Positions 1-10,600 of a stretch of DNA of 64,000 nt are shown one piece after another; the first letter of the stretch is position 1, and every line of letters starts with the position of its first letter. The position numbers and the translations under genes are program-made. The DNA is taken from assembly GCA_003116995.1 (NCBI GenBank), contig BDSL01000005.1, positions 744,001-808,000 of the forward strand. The letters are read 5' to 3'. Source of the DNA: Yamagishiella unicocca. Taxonomy: Eukaryota > Chlorophyta > Chlorophyceae > Chlamydomonadales > Volvocaceae. The notes beneath the pieces are model-generated. The model was given only the letters and a program-made list of their open reading frames with translations. It ran no database searches and was not told where the DNA came from.

Positions 1-497
1 GGCGGGTGGCAGCAGGCGGGGGTGGCAGCAGGCGGGGGTGGCAGCAGGCGGGTGGCAGCAGGCGGGTGGCAGCAGGCGGGTGGCAGCAGGCGGGGGTGGC
101 AGCAGGCGGGTGGCAGCAGGCGGGTGGCAGCAGGCGGGTGGCAGCAGGCGGGTGGCAGCAGGCGGGTGGCAGCAGGCGGGTGGCAGCAGGCGGGTGGCAG
201 CAGGCGGGTGGCAGCAGGCGGGTGGCAGCAGGCGGGTGGCAGCAGGCGGGCGGCAGCAGGCGGGTGGCAGCAGGCGGGTGGCAGCAGGCGGGGGTGGCAG
301 CAGGCGGGGGTGGCAGCAGGCGTGTGGCAGCAGGCGGGGGTGGCAGCAGGCGGGGGTGGCAGCAGGCGGGTGGCAGCAGGCGGGTGGCAGCAGGCGGGTG
401 GCAGCAGGCGGGTGGCAGCAGGCGGGGGTGGCAGCAGGCGGGGGTGGCAGCAGGCGTGTGGCAGCAGGCGGGTGGCAGCAGGCGGGGGTGGCAGCAG
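1..497. repeat. G-rich minisatellite, 14/16-bp unit
   Basis: About 33 tandem copies of GGCGGGTGGCAGCA (14 bp), interspersed with a 16-bp variant carrying two extra G (GGCGGGGGTGGCAGCA). A few copies have single changes such as GGCGTGTGG or GGCGGGCGG. The array is already running at base 1, so its left end is outside the window. All three forward frames stay open through it only because the unit contains no stop. I do not regard it as coding. Confidence 0.95.
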
Positions 498-1326
498 AGT
501 GGTTAAAGGGAGCACCAGAGGCGCAGAACCAGGGCTGCGCAGCCCTACCGAGCACGAGTGCCCGAGTGCACGGTCCCGTGGGGGAGGCACTGCGGTGAGG
601 GCTCGCAGACACGCATTCTAAGCACCCAGGTCGCTGTGCCCCCAAGCTTACCCACCCTGCCCCTGACCCCAAGCTCGCTCACCCCTTGCGCAGCTGCGCG
701 CTGAAGCGGGATAGCGCCGACAGCGTGTGGTTCTGGCTGGTGCGAGCCATGGGGGTGGACGTCTTGTGAATGGAGCGGCTTCCGTTCTGCGGGTTGCGCC
801 GGGCGGTTGGCGGTTGGCGGATGGCGGAGCCAGGAACGCACAGCACGGCGCAGCACGGGAGGAGACGGGACGGGACAGGAAGGACTTTCGCGTGCGGCGG
901 CGGCCATGGTTATTCCCATGGTTATATATTTCTACGCAGGGCTTTCCAACCGCTGTTGCGGTTCGGGTTCCACGGCACAGGGCTCACACAGCGGTCAGCT
1001 TCTTCCCGGCCGTACTATCTTTACTAACGAGTTGTGGCTGAAAGCCCCCCTGGAGAGCCCCGTATGCGTGTGGTCCCACCTGCACCCTGTTGGTCTCGAT
1101 GGCCGGCGCGCTATCTACCGGCGCCATGCAGGCGCAGCTGAGCAGCCTCCGTAGCCACACTCCGCCGACGCTGGCCAAGACGAGTGCCACAAAGAAGACT
1201 GCGGGTGCCGAGCAGCGGGTGCCGAGCAGCAGGGATGTGGTAAGGAGGGGGTGAGTGCGACGTCGCTGGTTCTACCCCCACCGACTGCGGGAGCCGAGCA
1301 GCGGCGGGATGTGGTAAGAGAGGGGG
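498..1326. other. No gene recognised
   Basis: G+C-rich sequence between the minisatellite and the first reading frame. Short open frames exist on both strands but none has a recognisable motif or a splice-consistent continuation. A small imperfect direct repeat around 1200-1320 (units containing GCCGAGCAGCGG and GGGATGTGGTAAG) is the only structure seen. It could be 3' flanking sequence of the minus-strand frame that ends at 1327. Confidence 0.5.
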
Positions 1327-2541
1327 TTACATGAAAGAACCGATAACTCGACATTGCGATTTACTCATTTTCCAGCCCCCACCCCACCTGATGCGGCAAC
1401 CCCAACCTCCCTTACCCTGTGCCGTCCAGGAGCTGCCCTGGCCGCCCGCCGGGTCGCTCCGCTGCAGCCGACCCCCCATGGCCGCCAACAGCCGCCTGCT
1501 GCCCCCCCCCTCCTCCAGGCCTTCGTGCATGCCTGTAGCCGCCGCGATTGTGGCGGTTGTGGTGGCGGTGCTCGCCAACTGCTGCATAGCCGCCGTCACC
1601 GTCGCCGTCGCCGTCGCCGCAGCCGTGCAGCGCATCCGCGTGTTGCTGAAGAGTAGTACGGCACCCCCGCCCATGACGAGGCGCAGCTCCGGCAGGCTGT
1701 GGAGAATGGCTCCGGAACCAGGTCCAGGAATCGTGCCAGCTCCCGCATCGGCAATGCGCTGGTGCTGCTGCACAACCTCCGAGCGCCCCGAGGAAGCGCC
1801 GCGGAGGTGACTAAGGCTGCCCCAGTCGGCTTTCTTCCCGAGGCCGCTGCCACCACCACTGGTAGACCCTGACGCCCTGCCGGCGCCGACCAGGTCCGAC
1901 TGCCCGTCTTGCGCGTTCCTTACGATCTGGGCCAGCTCGCTCTCTTCACACGCCTCAAGCTCCAGAACCACATTTTTGAATGCGAGCGTGCCGCGGCTGG
2001 CGCCGTGCAGCAGCCAACCAGCGGTGAAAGCGGCGAGTCCGTCGTGCAGGTGTCTCGAGCGTGGGAGTAGGAAAGTAAGGCCAATAACCTCGAGCTGCAC
2101 GCCCTCAGGCAACAGCAGCTGCAGCGGCTTAACAAGATTGGTCAAGTTGACGACATGCTCGTCGTTCACGCGGTCGTGGCTCTGCTGCTGCTGCTCTTGC
2201 CGAATGCCGACCGCGCCGATAAGCCGTGCGCTGTGGCGCAGAACCAGGGGTGTCGCAACCCCTCGAAGTTGCTCATGTGACCCGCTGCCTGGCATGACGG
2301 CCTCTGTTATCGCCTGAGCAGACTTCTGCCAAAGGTCTCCATCGAAATGGCACTGCAAGCGAGCCAGCGCCTCAACCATATCGTCATCCGTTGCTACTGG
2401 AAATCCAATACATGAATTTACGAGCATCGATATGGCCAGGAGCTGCAGTAATCGCTGCGCGGTGCCTATCGACCGCCAGCCACATTGTCCCCGCAAGCGT
2501 TGCACACTCCCTGTAATATAACCAACCACTGCAGGATTCAT
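1327..2541 (-). CDS. Hypothetical protein, 404 residues
   Basis: An uninterrupted 404-residue frame that I do not recognise. The N-terminus has a hydrophobic stretch around residues 30-50 (LLQLLAISMLVNSCIGF), compatible with a signal peptide or anchor. The middle (about 60-215) is ordinary amphipathic sequence with Leu/Val-rich segments such as LQLLLPEGVQLEVIGLTFLL and a short acidic patch (LELEACEESEL). This is followed by a Gly/Ser-rich spacer, another hydrophobic strand-like segment (LRLVMGGGAVLLFSN) and an Ala/Thr-rich tail. The strand-like hydrophobic blocks recall secreted or membrane volvocine proteins of unknown function, but that is an impression, not an assignment. The start is the first ATG. 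Introns joining other exons cannot be excluded, and the repetitive C-terminus may partly be non-coding. Confidence 0.45.
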   Translation of the reverse strand: MNPAVVGYITGSVQRLRGQCGWRSIGTAQRLLQLLAISMLVNSCIGFPVATDDDMVEALARLQCHFDGDLWQKSAQAITEAVMPGSGSHEQLRGVATPLVLRHSARLIGAVGIRQEQQQQSHDRVNDEHVVNLTNLVKPLQLLLPEGVQLEVIGLTFLLPRSRHLHDGLAAFTAGWLLHGASRGTLAFKNVVLELEACEESELAQIVRNAQDGQSDLVGAGRASGSTSGGGSGLGKKADWGSLSHLRGASSGRSEVVQQHQRIADAGAGTIPGPGSGAILHSLPELRLVMGGGAVLLFSNTRMRCTAAATATATVTAAMQQLASTATTTATIAAATGMHEGLEEGGGSRRLLAAMGGRLQRSDPAGGQGSSWTAQGKGGWGCRIRWGGGWKMSKSQCRVIGSFM

Positions 2542-5500
2542 AGCCCAAGCGCCACGATTTTAAGGTGGCAAAGCGCCTCAGGAGGTTCGAGGTCCGTCTG
2601 GCATTCCCGCAAAGGCAAAGAAAGTGAGGTGAGTCGGCGGAGACAGAAGGCGAATCACTTTTTGGCCTTGATTTGCTTGAGATCTGTTGCTGTGTCCCCA
2701 CACGCTCAAGCAGTTAGCCGGGAAATGGCGGGACCGCCTCAAGGCTGAAGTCGGTGCAGGACTGCAGGCCACGACGGCGACGCAGCCAGCCAAATTTGGC
2801 TTACTATCAATTGATTGTGTAGATTTCGCCAGCAAAGAAAGCGCAAATGAGCAATGTAGGCGTGCTCTCCAGCGACGGAAACGGCGCCAAGGTCGACACG
2901 TCCTGTCTTGCGACCCTACGGCCACGCCCTTGAGATTTACGTATGCTAAGGGCAGTACCCTCTTACTGCTGCAGGCCTACCTCTGCAACGGTTAAGCTGT
3001 TGTCATGTGCTTATCGGCCAGTCACGTTTAGTACGGGAACACGTACGGATTATTTTTTCATGTCTGCATCTGCTGCTAAGATATCATACCAACCGATCGC
3101 TTCGACTGCTCTTTAATGGTACAAGAGATGCCTGTGTACGGATTAGGGCTTTCTTGTTACTATAACCTAAGCACCATCTCGTACTGCAGCCCTTAATACC
3201 TTAAGGGGTTCCAATAATGCTCATCTGGTGGGCGTGATTGCAAGGAGGTGTCACGTGGCCGCAACAAACCCTACCCGCCCGCGGTCGTTGCAAGCCGCGG
3301 TAGGCCATCTGGGTTACTCGCATTCTGTTTGCACCCATTTGCACAACTGGCCAGGCATAACGTTTGGTACGGAGTCACATCGCACTACGTCTCAGGGGCC
3401 CAGTTTCCGCAAGCGGTTATAGTTACCGTGCATGAAATGCACCGGCGTCCAAATAATTGGATACCTGACAAAGAATTCAAGGAAATTTCTGAGGACCTCA
3501 GATGGTTGAAAGCAGCCCTTTCAGCTCCCTGTAACAACACGCTAACACAGCCCTAACCAGCCGTACATCGAAACGGCAGCTTCAGTACTCGGTTCGCAGT
3601 CCGTCCCTGCTTAAATTCCAGCAGAGTGCCAGCTTTAAAGAGGCAGGGAAGGCGCCATTTCACCTGTGCGAAACAGGCTTGCTCCCTTCTTTTGCCTATA
3701 TAGCTGCATAGCTTGTATGAACGTAACGCCATCGCTGATCGAGACGCCGCAACCACAGCACTGGTAAGTGTGCTTTTGAGGCTGTTTGCAGAGGCTGAGA
3801 CGGGCTGATACACCGGAAGGCCTCTGCCTCAGCAGTGTCGGCGCCGCGACCGCGAGCGCTGTGAGTGGCTGCTTGCCTTCCTTGTCAGTGAACCGCGTAT
3901 ATGGTATCTGGCATTATCAAGAAGGATTCTCGCCTGCGAGGCGCTCCAATAGATACAGGCGTCAGGCGCCGGCCATGCGGCCAGCGGGCCACTGGGCCTC
4001 CTGGCTCCCTGGCCACTGGGCCACCCTACAGCGGGCATGCATCTGCCGGTGCCTAGGTAGCTGCGCGTAAAGCGCGTTTGGATTTGCTAGTGTATTGAGT
4101 CATAATGGGGTGTCTGCTGCACGTCCGCGGGCGTCAGACACGTCATCGGCCAAAGCGCAAAGCCAGCTTGTTGCGGGCGCACGTCCGGGCAGGGAGCGGA
4201 TTGGTGGCGCAGTATCAACACTGCGAACAGGAGAGGATAACGGGATCCAGCTGCCGCCTCAGTACCTGGCCGTTTCGTGGTAAGAGGGAGATGGCATAAA
4301 GGGATCGTTTGGGGCAGCAGCTGCTGCGCGCGGCGGGAAAGGCATGTCACGCTACAAGATCTGCATCGGATCTGCCGCGCTGCCTAATCAAGCAACCCGG
4401 CTAGCGCAAGCTGGGCGGCTTCCGCCTGACTCGACATAGGCGACAAGGGCATGGACATGAAAGGCCATTGCTCACCGGGCACACCGCCAGGAGCCTCCAG
4501 GAGTGGCATGACAGCGGCTGAGGATGGCTCGTCCCAGGTCATCAAATCTCACGCGGGCCACTCCCCGCAGAGGTGACGTTGTACGCCCTCCCCGCTTAGA
4601 AATGCTTCTGCCGCTGATCGCGCCCAGGCCGAGTGATACCGGACCTGTACCGAGCTTATCGAGAGCCGGTTCTGGCGGGTATCCTTGCGACTAGCGCGTC
4701 TTCCAACGGTGCAGATGCTGGAATGTAACGCACTACTGCATGGAACATGCCAATTTGGCACCATATGGCAGGCCTACACAGCATTTGTGCTGATGACACC
4801 ACGGTTAACAGCAATTGCCTAGTCCCAGGCGGCCGCTGCCGCAGCTGTAGACACATGTTACTCGCCGTCGCTTTCTTAAACATCTTTTGGCTCACTGCGC
4901 ATAACATGAACTAATTGCACGCTGCCGGTCACATATTCGTTAACCTTGCACTTTGTTCACAGTGAATGTCGGACTTCACGTGGACATTTGTGCAACTGGA
5001 TATGCAATAGTTGATCCCGTATCTTGCATGCTGCTGGTACGTAGATACCGATACCGGTATGGCAATCTAAATATTTTCGCCTATAAAATCATGTCAGTTG
5101 TTGGCAAGGAATCAACTGGCTGAAGTCTGGCGTGTCGCGCCCTGTCGCGCATCATGCATTCAGGGAAGATCCGTGGACGACCTACCGGGTACCATACTAT
5201 AGGCACTCCCGGCAAAAAACGCGGATGCACTTGAGCAGGTGGGCCTCACCAAGGGAGGCGGATGGGACCGATGGGACCGAAGCATGTTGAACGGCATCGG
5301 CGTGATGTACAGCTTCGAATGGTGGTTTCTACCAGAGGTAGGTGGCTGTGTGCCGGGGAGGGTTGGCTTGCTGGAAGTGCCGCTGGGAGGGGTGTAACGG
5401 AGGAAAAAACCCTAAACCCTACAAACACGGCTTGATTGGACAATAAGTGGACAACGGATGGGCGAGATGTCGATAAAAGTTGGTAGTGTATGTTGGAGTG

Positions 5501-5689
5501 TGTTGGTGTGTGTTGGTTGGAGTGTATGCTCTCTTGGTTTCCTATTACTCGCTTTGATGGTTCTTTGTGTGTGCCTCCCATGTCTTTCCGTATTGTATCG
5601 TGAGGGGTCGGAGTAGGCCCCGGCTGGCCAGTGCTCCTGCGGGAGCTCCTTTCTTCTTCCCCTTCTTCAGGCTGGGTGCTGGCCCGTTC
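2542..5689. other. Intergenic, no gene recognised
   Basis: About 3 kb of lower-G+C sequence. Open frames are all short and lack recognisable domains. One at 3248-3556 (+, 102 codons) has a non-repetitive Trp/Pro/Glu-containing C-terminal half that could be a decayed element fragment, but I cannot name it. A lone CCCTAAACCC near 5408 is not a telomeric array. Confidence 0.5.
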
Positions 5690-5850
5690 TGTGGGGGGGT
5701 TAAGGAGAATCCGCGAATCCACGGCCGACAAACCGAGGCGGTGAAGATGGCGGTCCAGAAGAGACCCGTTCTGGGGGGGTTTAATAAGAAAATCCGCGAA
5801 TCCACGGCCGACAAACCGAGGGCGGTGAAGGTGATGGTCCAGGGGCGCGC
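5690..5850. repeat. Two-copy direct repeat, about 78-bp unit
   Basis: Two copies, starting near 5690 and 5770, share the order TTCTG-GGGGGG-TTAA-AATCCGCGAATCCACGG, then CCGACAAACCGAGG and GCGGTGAAG. The first half of the unit is the same motif found inverted in introns at 14745-14775 and 39758-39790 and direct at 41706-41735, so this is a local duplication of a dispersed repeat. Confidence 0.8.
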
Positions 5851-6116
5851 CGAAGAGCGGGAGCGGAGGCGCGGCTGAGGTGTTCTGGGGGGGATCTTCT
5901 TGGGTCTTAGGGGTGGGGGTTCCTCTGCTCGGCTTGTTGAGACACTAAGCTGGTTGCTCTGGCTGAGGGGCCGTTGGGCTGCAGCTGGTGTACTACTGAT
6001 AGGGCGACCACTTGGGCTACTTCCACCTGGATGGTGGGTGCCGCTGTTTGTTCTCTGGGCCTTTGTTCGGGGTTTCTGGTCGGTTTGCCTTATCTCGGTC
6101 GACTGGTTTGTTCTTC

Positions 6117-7015
6117 TTCCTGCGTCTCTTTCGAGTGTCAGGCGATGCACCAGATGCCTCTACCTTCCGGTCTGGGCCCCACTGTAATAGTTACTACTGT
6201 AATAATAAGCACGGCACATTTCCCGGCCGTGCTGTTCGTGCTTTCCTGGCTGACCGTATTGGCCGAGTGCAGGCCGGACTGGACGTGTGTTGTCGTTAGC
6301 GCTCAGGCTACAACTGACCAGCTCGTAGACACGTAAGCAGGTGAACGCCACAAGTCGCTACCTCTTCCGGGTTCTGCCCCGGGTATCCTGACTCCCGACC
6401 GAAGCGAGGCCCACAGCTGCATTGTTGTTGTTGTAACGGTTACTTGCATTGTTACTTGCGGGGCAACAGATGCTCGCCACTGTCGTTACACATCTGTAAC
6501 TGGGCACCTCGAGTGAGAGGGTACTTCGAGCACGGCCGGGAATACCAGGAATGGCATCCCGCCGTGCTAAGGCGGCGTAGGCTAAGAGGACCCGATGTGC
6601 GCACCCTATCCCTTCGGCTCCGATCGTGAGCCAGCTACTGTCCAACGCCGAAAGCTATCAGACGATATACGACGACGTCCCTTACTCAGTGTCAACGAAC
6701 CGTACCTAACAACGCACTCGCGAGATATTTCACTCTAACCGTCGCGCTCAGATTCGCGTTCCTGGAGCGGCGCCGGAACCATGACTAATGCCCGCAAATC
6801 GACCATGCCGGTGTTGGGGCATCACGGATTTCGCAGCTCAGCCGCGCGTTGACACGCGGCACGGGTGGGTTTTCCGCGGTGTCCAGGTTTGTGAAGGCGA
6901 GCAACGGCCCACGGCCCCCTTCACGTATCATAGATGTCGTAGTAACTTTTACAGGTGGGCCCCAGACCGGAAGGTAGAGACATGGGGCGCATCACCTGAC
7001 ACTGAAAGAGACGCA
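6117..7015. mobile_element. Inverted-repeat-bounded element, about 0.9 kb, non-autonomous
   Basis: Bases about 6117-6203 reappear inverted at about 6930-7015 with roughly 80 percent identity. Shared blocks are CCTGCGTCTCTTTC, AGTGTCAGG, CTCTACCTTCCGGTCTGGG and AGTTACTAC. The interior has no coding frame I can support, but it carries two hairpins with AGCACGGC/GCCGTGCT arms (6209-6232 and about 6530-6570). Related copies lie at about 7160-7215 (+), 16137-16200 (+) and 28830-29010 (-). Sequence homology with the 28830 copy extends leftward past 6117, so the true ends of the element are not settled. It resembles a MITE or a solo remnant of a larger DNA element. No target-site duplication could be confirmed by eye. 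Confidence 0.55.
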
Positions 7016-7159
7016 GGGCGCGACGCTGTGCTGCTTCACCGCCAAGTAGAGAAACTCCACATCGGAAAGTGAACAGGTGGGTCAGCGCGTAGCGCACGAC
7101 TCAGCGCCGGGAGGCGAAGGAGGGATGTGCTTTGTGAACCGTGTTCTGTGCGCATACTA

Positions 7160-7215
7160 CGCATGTGGCCGATGGTTCTACCTTTTGGTCTGGAACCCAC
7201 TGTAACCGTTACAAC
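7160..7215 (+). repeat. Fragment of the 6117-7015 repeat family
   Basis: Contains GGCCGATGGTTCTACC, TTTTGGTCTGGAACCCACTG and TAACCGTTACAAC in the same order as the left arm of the 6117 element. It lies in the downstream flank of the FAD oxidoreductase gene. Confidence 0.6.
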
Positions 7216-7281
7216 AGCTTCGGAGTTGTTGTTCTTTCGCGGAGCGGCCGATGCGAGTGAGATAAGCGGGGGACTGGGTGT

Positions 7282-7286
7282 TTACA
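7282..7286 (-). terminator. Candidate TGTAA 3'-end signal
   Basis: TGTAA on the minus strand about 375 bases beyond the oxidoreductase stop codon. TGTAA is the usual polyadenylation signal of volvocine nuclear genes. A second TGTAA-like site occurs near 7210. Confidence 0.4.
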
Positions 7287-7661
7287 AAAGGCCATGGCGA
7301 GATGGTGATGTAGCCAGGTGCTGTTTGGCCATCAATAGCAACGGGGTGCCCTCGAGGCACCCTATCTGACTGCCAGCTGTTGAAATTACCCGATATATAT
7401 TTTAGTGGGACCGGCAGACACCATTTTTATCCTTCATCCTGCAGCTCACAAGGCTAATACTTCCGTCAGTTATCGAGGAGGCAATGCTGGAAATGTATGT
7501 ACGCTGAGTGACATGCTGTACCAGATGCCGCGGCAAGAAGCTGCACACCTACTTCATCCACCGACCGGGCTCACGCCAAAGGCCCTGCGGCCCTGCTACG
7601 TCTGTGAGCCGTACCACCCATGTGTTTCGTCACACCGGGTCGAGGCCGTGACGCCTGCATC

Positions 7662-10600
7662 TCAGGTCGCCTTGAGCGCCGCCTTCCGCCGCACGTCCGG
7701 CAGCAGCTCGTCAAAGCTGCGGGTGTCTAGGCTGCTGCTGCTGCTGCTGCCGCCACCCACAGCGGCCGGCGCTGACACCCCGATGTGCCTTCGGATGTGC
7801 CTGGAGAGGAGCTCGGCAGTGGCCGGACCCATGCACAGCCCCGAGCCCTCGTGGCCGGCAGCGACGAAGAGGCCTTATGGGGTGGGGCACACGGATGGGA
7901 GAGGTGCAGGGAGGGGTAGCCACATTACGGGCTGCCGGTGATGGCTCAAGGGAGGGGTCGAGCAGCAAGGCTAGCAGCCCAAAAACGTACAATTAAATAT
8001 TAAATGCCGGTGCCGGGGTCTGCGTTAAGCATGGTGACATTAATCTACCATTGCTACACGGCAGCAGAGGGACCTGCGAGGAAGGGAGGGAGGGGCCTTG
8101 GCAGGCATGTCGGTACTCCAGCCCTGCGCCTCTAAACCCCTCTCACCAGGAGCCCCCTGCACCGGGCCCACCAACGGTAAGCCACCCGTGGCGTACGGCC
8201 GCAGTCCGACGCGGACTGTCAGGCCCGCCAGTGCGGCGGCGGCGGCGGCGGCATCGCCGCTCTTGCCGCCGGCCGCCACCGCTGCCTCTGCCGCCGCCGC
8301 CGCCGCTGCTGGCTTTAGGCCCGGAAGGAACGTCGCCGCTCGGCCCAGGATGGCCGCCACGATGGCAGGCGAGGGGGTGGTGTCCCAGCCGCTGAACTCA
8401 CGGCTGCTGCCTGCGGGTAATCGGTTGGGTTTCGGTTGGGTTTCGGTTGGGATTCGGTTGAGTTTCGGTTCGGTATCGGGGTCAGGCGGCGCGCGCTGGG
8501 GTCATCGCATCCCGCATTCCCGCTACCTTCGAGATGACGGTCAGGCGCCGTACGGTGGAGCAGGCTCGTACCAGGAGTATGCAAGGACACGGTGCCGAGG
8601 AAACAGCCCCTTACAGGTGCCCTGCCGCGGGGTGCAGGGTGCGACTGTATGGCGAGGTTTTGCGCAGCTGTGAGGAGCCACACTTGATGACATCCTCCTC
8701 CCTCGGGAGATCCTCCCTCGGGAGATCCTCCCCTCCTCACCGATCAGCAGTGTGCCGCTGGCGCTTGTGGTGGCGGTGAAGGTGATGTCGGCCGGTTGGT
8801 CGGCTGAGGAGGAGTGTGGTGGCGAGGGCTGTGGTGCTGGAGGGGCGGACGATGAAGACACGGTGGCGTAGTGCTGTGGTGGGTGCGGGTCGGAGTGGAG
8901 GGCGGGGAGGCGTAGTGTGTGGGGGGATACGTGTGGGAGCTAGGGCAGGCTGAGGCCGCGCGTCGGCTGGTGTATGGTACTCCACGGGAGGGCGGGACAC
9001 CTCCATCATGTCGCCCCCTCCACCTGTGTATACGACATCATGCCGCCCCCCAGACCTTTGTGTACGACATCTCCATCATGCCGTCCTGCCCCCACCTTTG
9101 TGTACGACATCTCCATCATGCCGTCCTGCCCCCACCTTTGTGTACGACATCTCCATCATGCCGCACCCCCCCACCTTTGTGTACGACATCTCCATCATGC
9201 CGTCCCCCCACACCTTTGTGTACGACATCTCCATCATGCCGTGCACCACCCGCGGCATGCCGGCCGGCTGCGGCAGCTCCAGCAGGTGTCCCCTCCGCGG
9301 CTGCAGCAGCGCCGACCAGCTGGGCTCCCCGGTGGCTCCCGCCAGCAGCTCGCCGGTCCACACGCCCGCGGACAGCACCAGCGCGTGGCGGGCGAGGATA
9401 CTGCGGGACGGAGCGGGCGCGGGGAGGAAGCAAGGGAGGAAGGGTTGCAAGGAAAACCCGTGTACGAAGAAAAAAGGAGGGATGGAGGGGGGGTTAAGCA
9501 CGGGGAGAGGGCTCGGGGTCAGTGTGGGCGCTCAGGCGGGTCGCGGAGCAGCAGGTGGCGCAGAGGGAACGTGGAGGGGTAGGAGGGGTAGGAGGCGTGT
9601 CGGATTGGGTTTGGCTAGGGAGCGGACCAGGAGGCAGCTCCACACAGGACGGGAGGAGAGGAATCCTTTGCAAGGTGCTGGGCCCTTCGAGCAGCTAGCA
9701 CAATTGCGCCAAGGCTGTCCGCGCCCACCTGGCATGAACCCGGGGGCACTCACCGCCTGCCGGGCGTCCGCACGATGTGACCCCCTCCGTCACCCGCTGC
9801 AGCCAGCTCCACCGCCTGAACCTCCGCCTCCGGCCCCATGAGCTCTCCGAAACCAGCTGACGACTTACACCGCTCCAGCAACGCGTGGGCGGCGGCGCGG
9901 CCGTTCTGAAGGCGGCAGCGGACGTGTGTCGTCAGAGCCGGGTTTTATGCCGGCCCCCGCCCCACCCACCCCTACACCTGTATCGTGTAACCGGTCTTTA
10001 TGCCGCCCCACACACTCCTACACCTGTACCGTGTAACCGGTCTTTATGCCGCCCCACCACTCACGATCTGGAGGTCCGACTGCACCAGCAAACCCGCGCT
10101 GCCCCGCGGCGGCACCAGCGCCGCCTCCAGCTCCCCCAGCCGCCGCGGGTCTGCGTAGCTGGCCCGCAGCCCCACAGCGTTGAGCGCCACTTGCCGTTCG
10201 AACAGGGAGGCACTCTCCGCCTCGGTAGTGGCCACCAGCAGCGAGCCGCAGTCCTGCATTGCGCGGTTGGCCGGTCCCACGGTTGGTGGTTAAGGGTGGC
10301 GTTGGGAGTCCGACGGGTCGCGACCAGGGGCCGCAGCGGCTGTTGTTGCTGAAGGCGGCGGCTGGCTGGTCAGTGCGGTACGACAGCAGTAGTTGGTGTC
10401 GTACACGAAATGCCGCCATCATCACCCCAGAAGCTACGGCCCCAGTCGGGGGGGAGGGCGCCACTGCGGTTACCTCGCTCCCGGCCCTACCTGCCACTCC
10501 ACCGCCGACCGGAAGCCCGGATTCGCCTCCACCAGCCGCCGCCACAGCGCGATACTCCGTGCCGCCAGCGCCCATCCCACGCTGCCGGGCGCTCGGTGGG

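Noticed and set aside
6..621. Three overlapping plus-strand frames of 166-199 codons in the 5' minisatellite
   Set aside because: They are generated by a stop-free short repeat. The 14- and 16-bp units shift frame relative to each other.
5405..5422. CCCTAAACCC resembling telomeric repeat
   Set aside because: There are only one and a half units, and volvocine telomeres use a different (TTTTAGGG) unit.
5545..6150. 201-codon minus-strand frame
   Set aside because: It runs through the duplicated family C repeat and the edge of the inverted-repeat element. The peptide is repeat-derived, with no domain.
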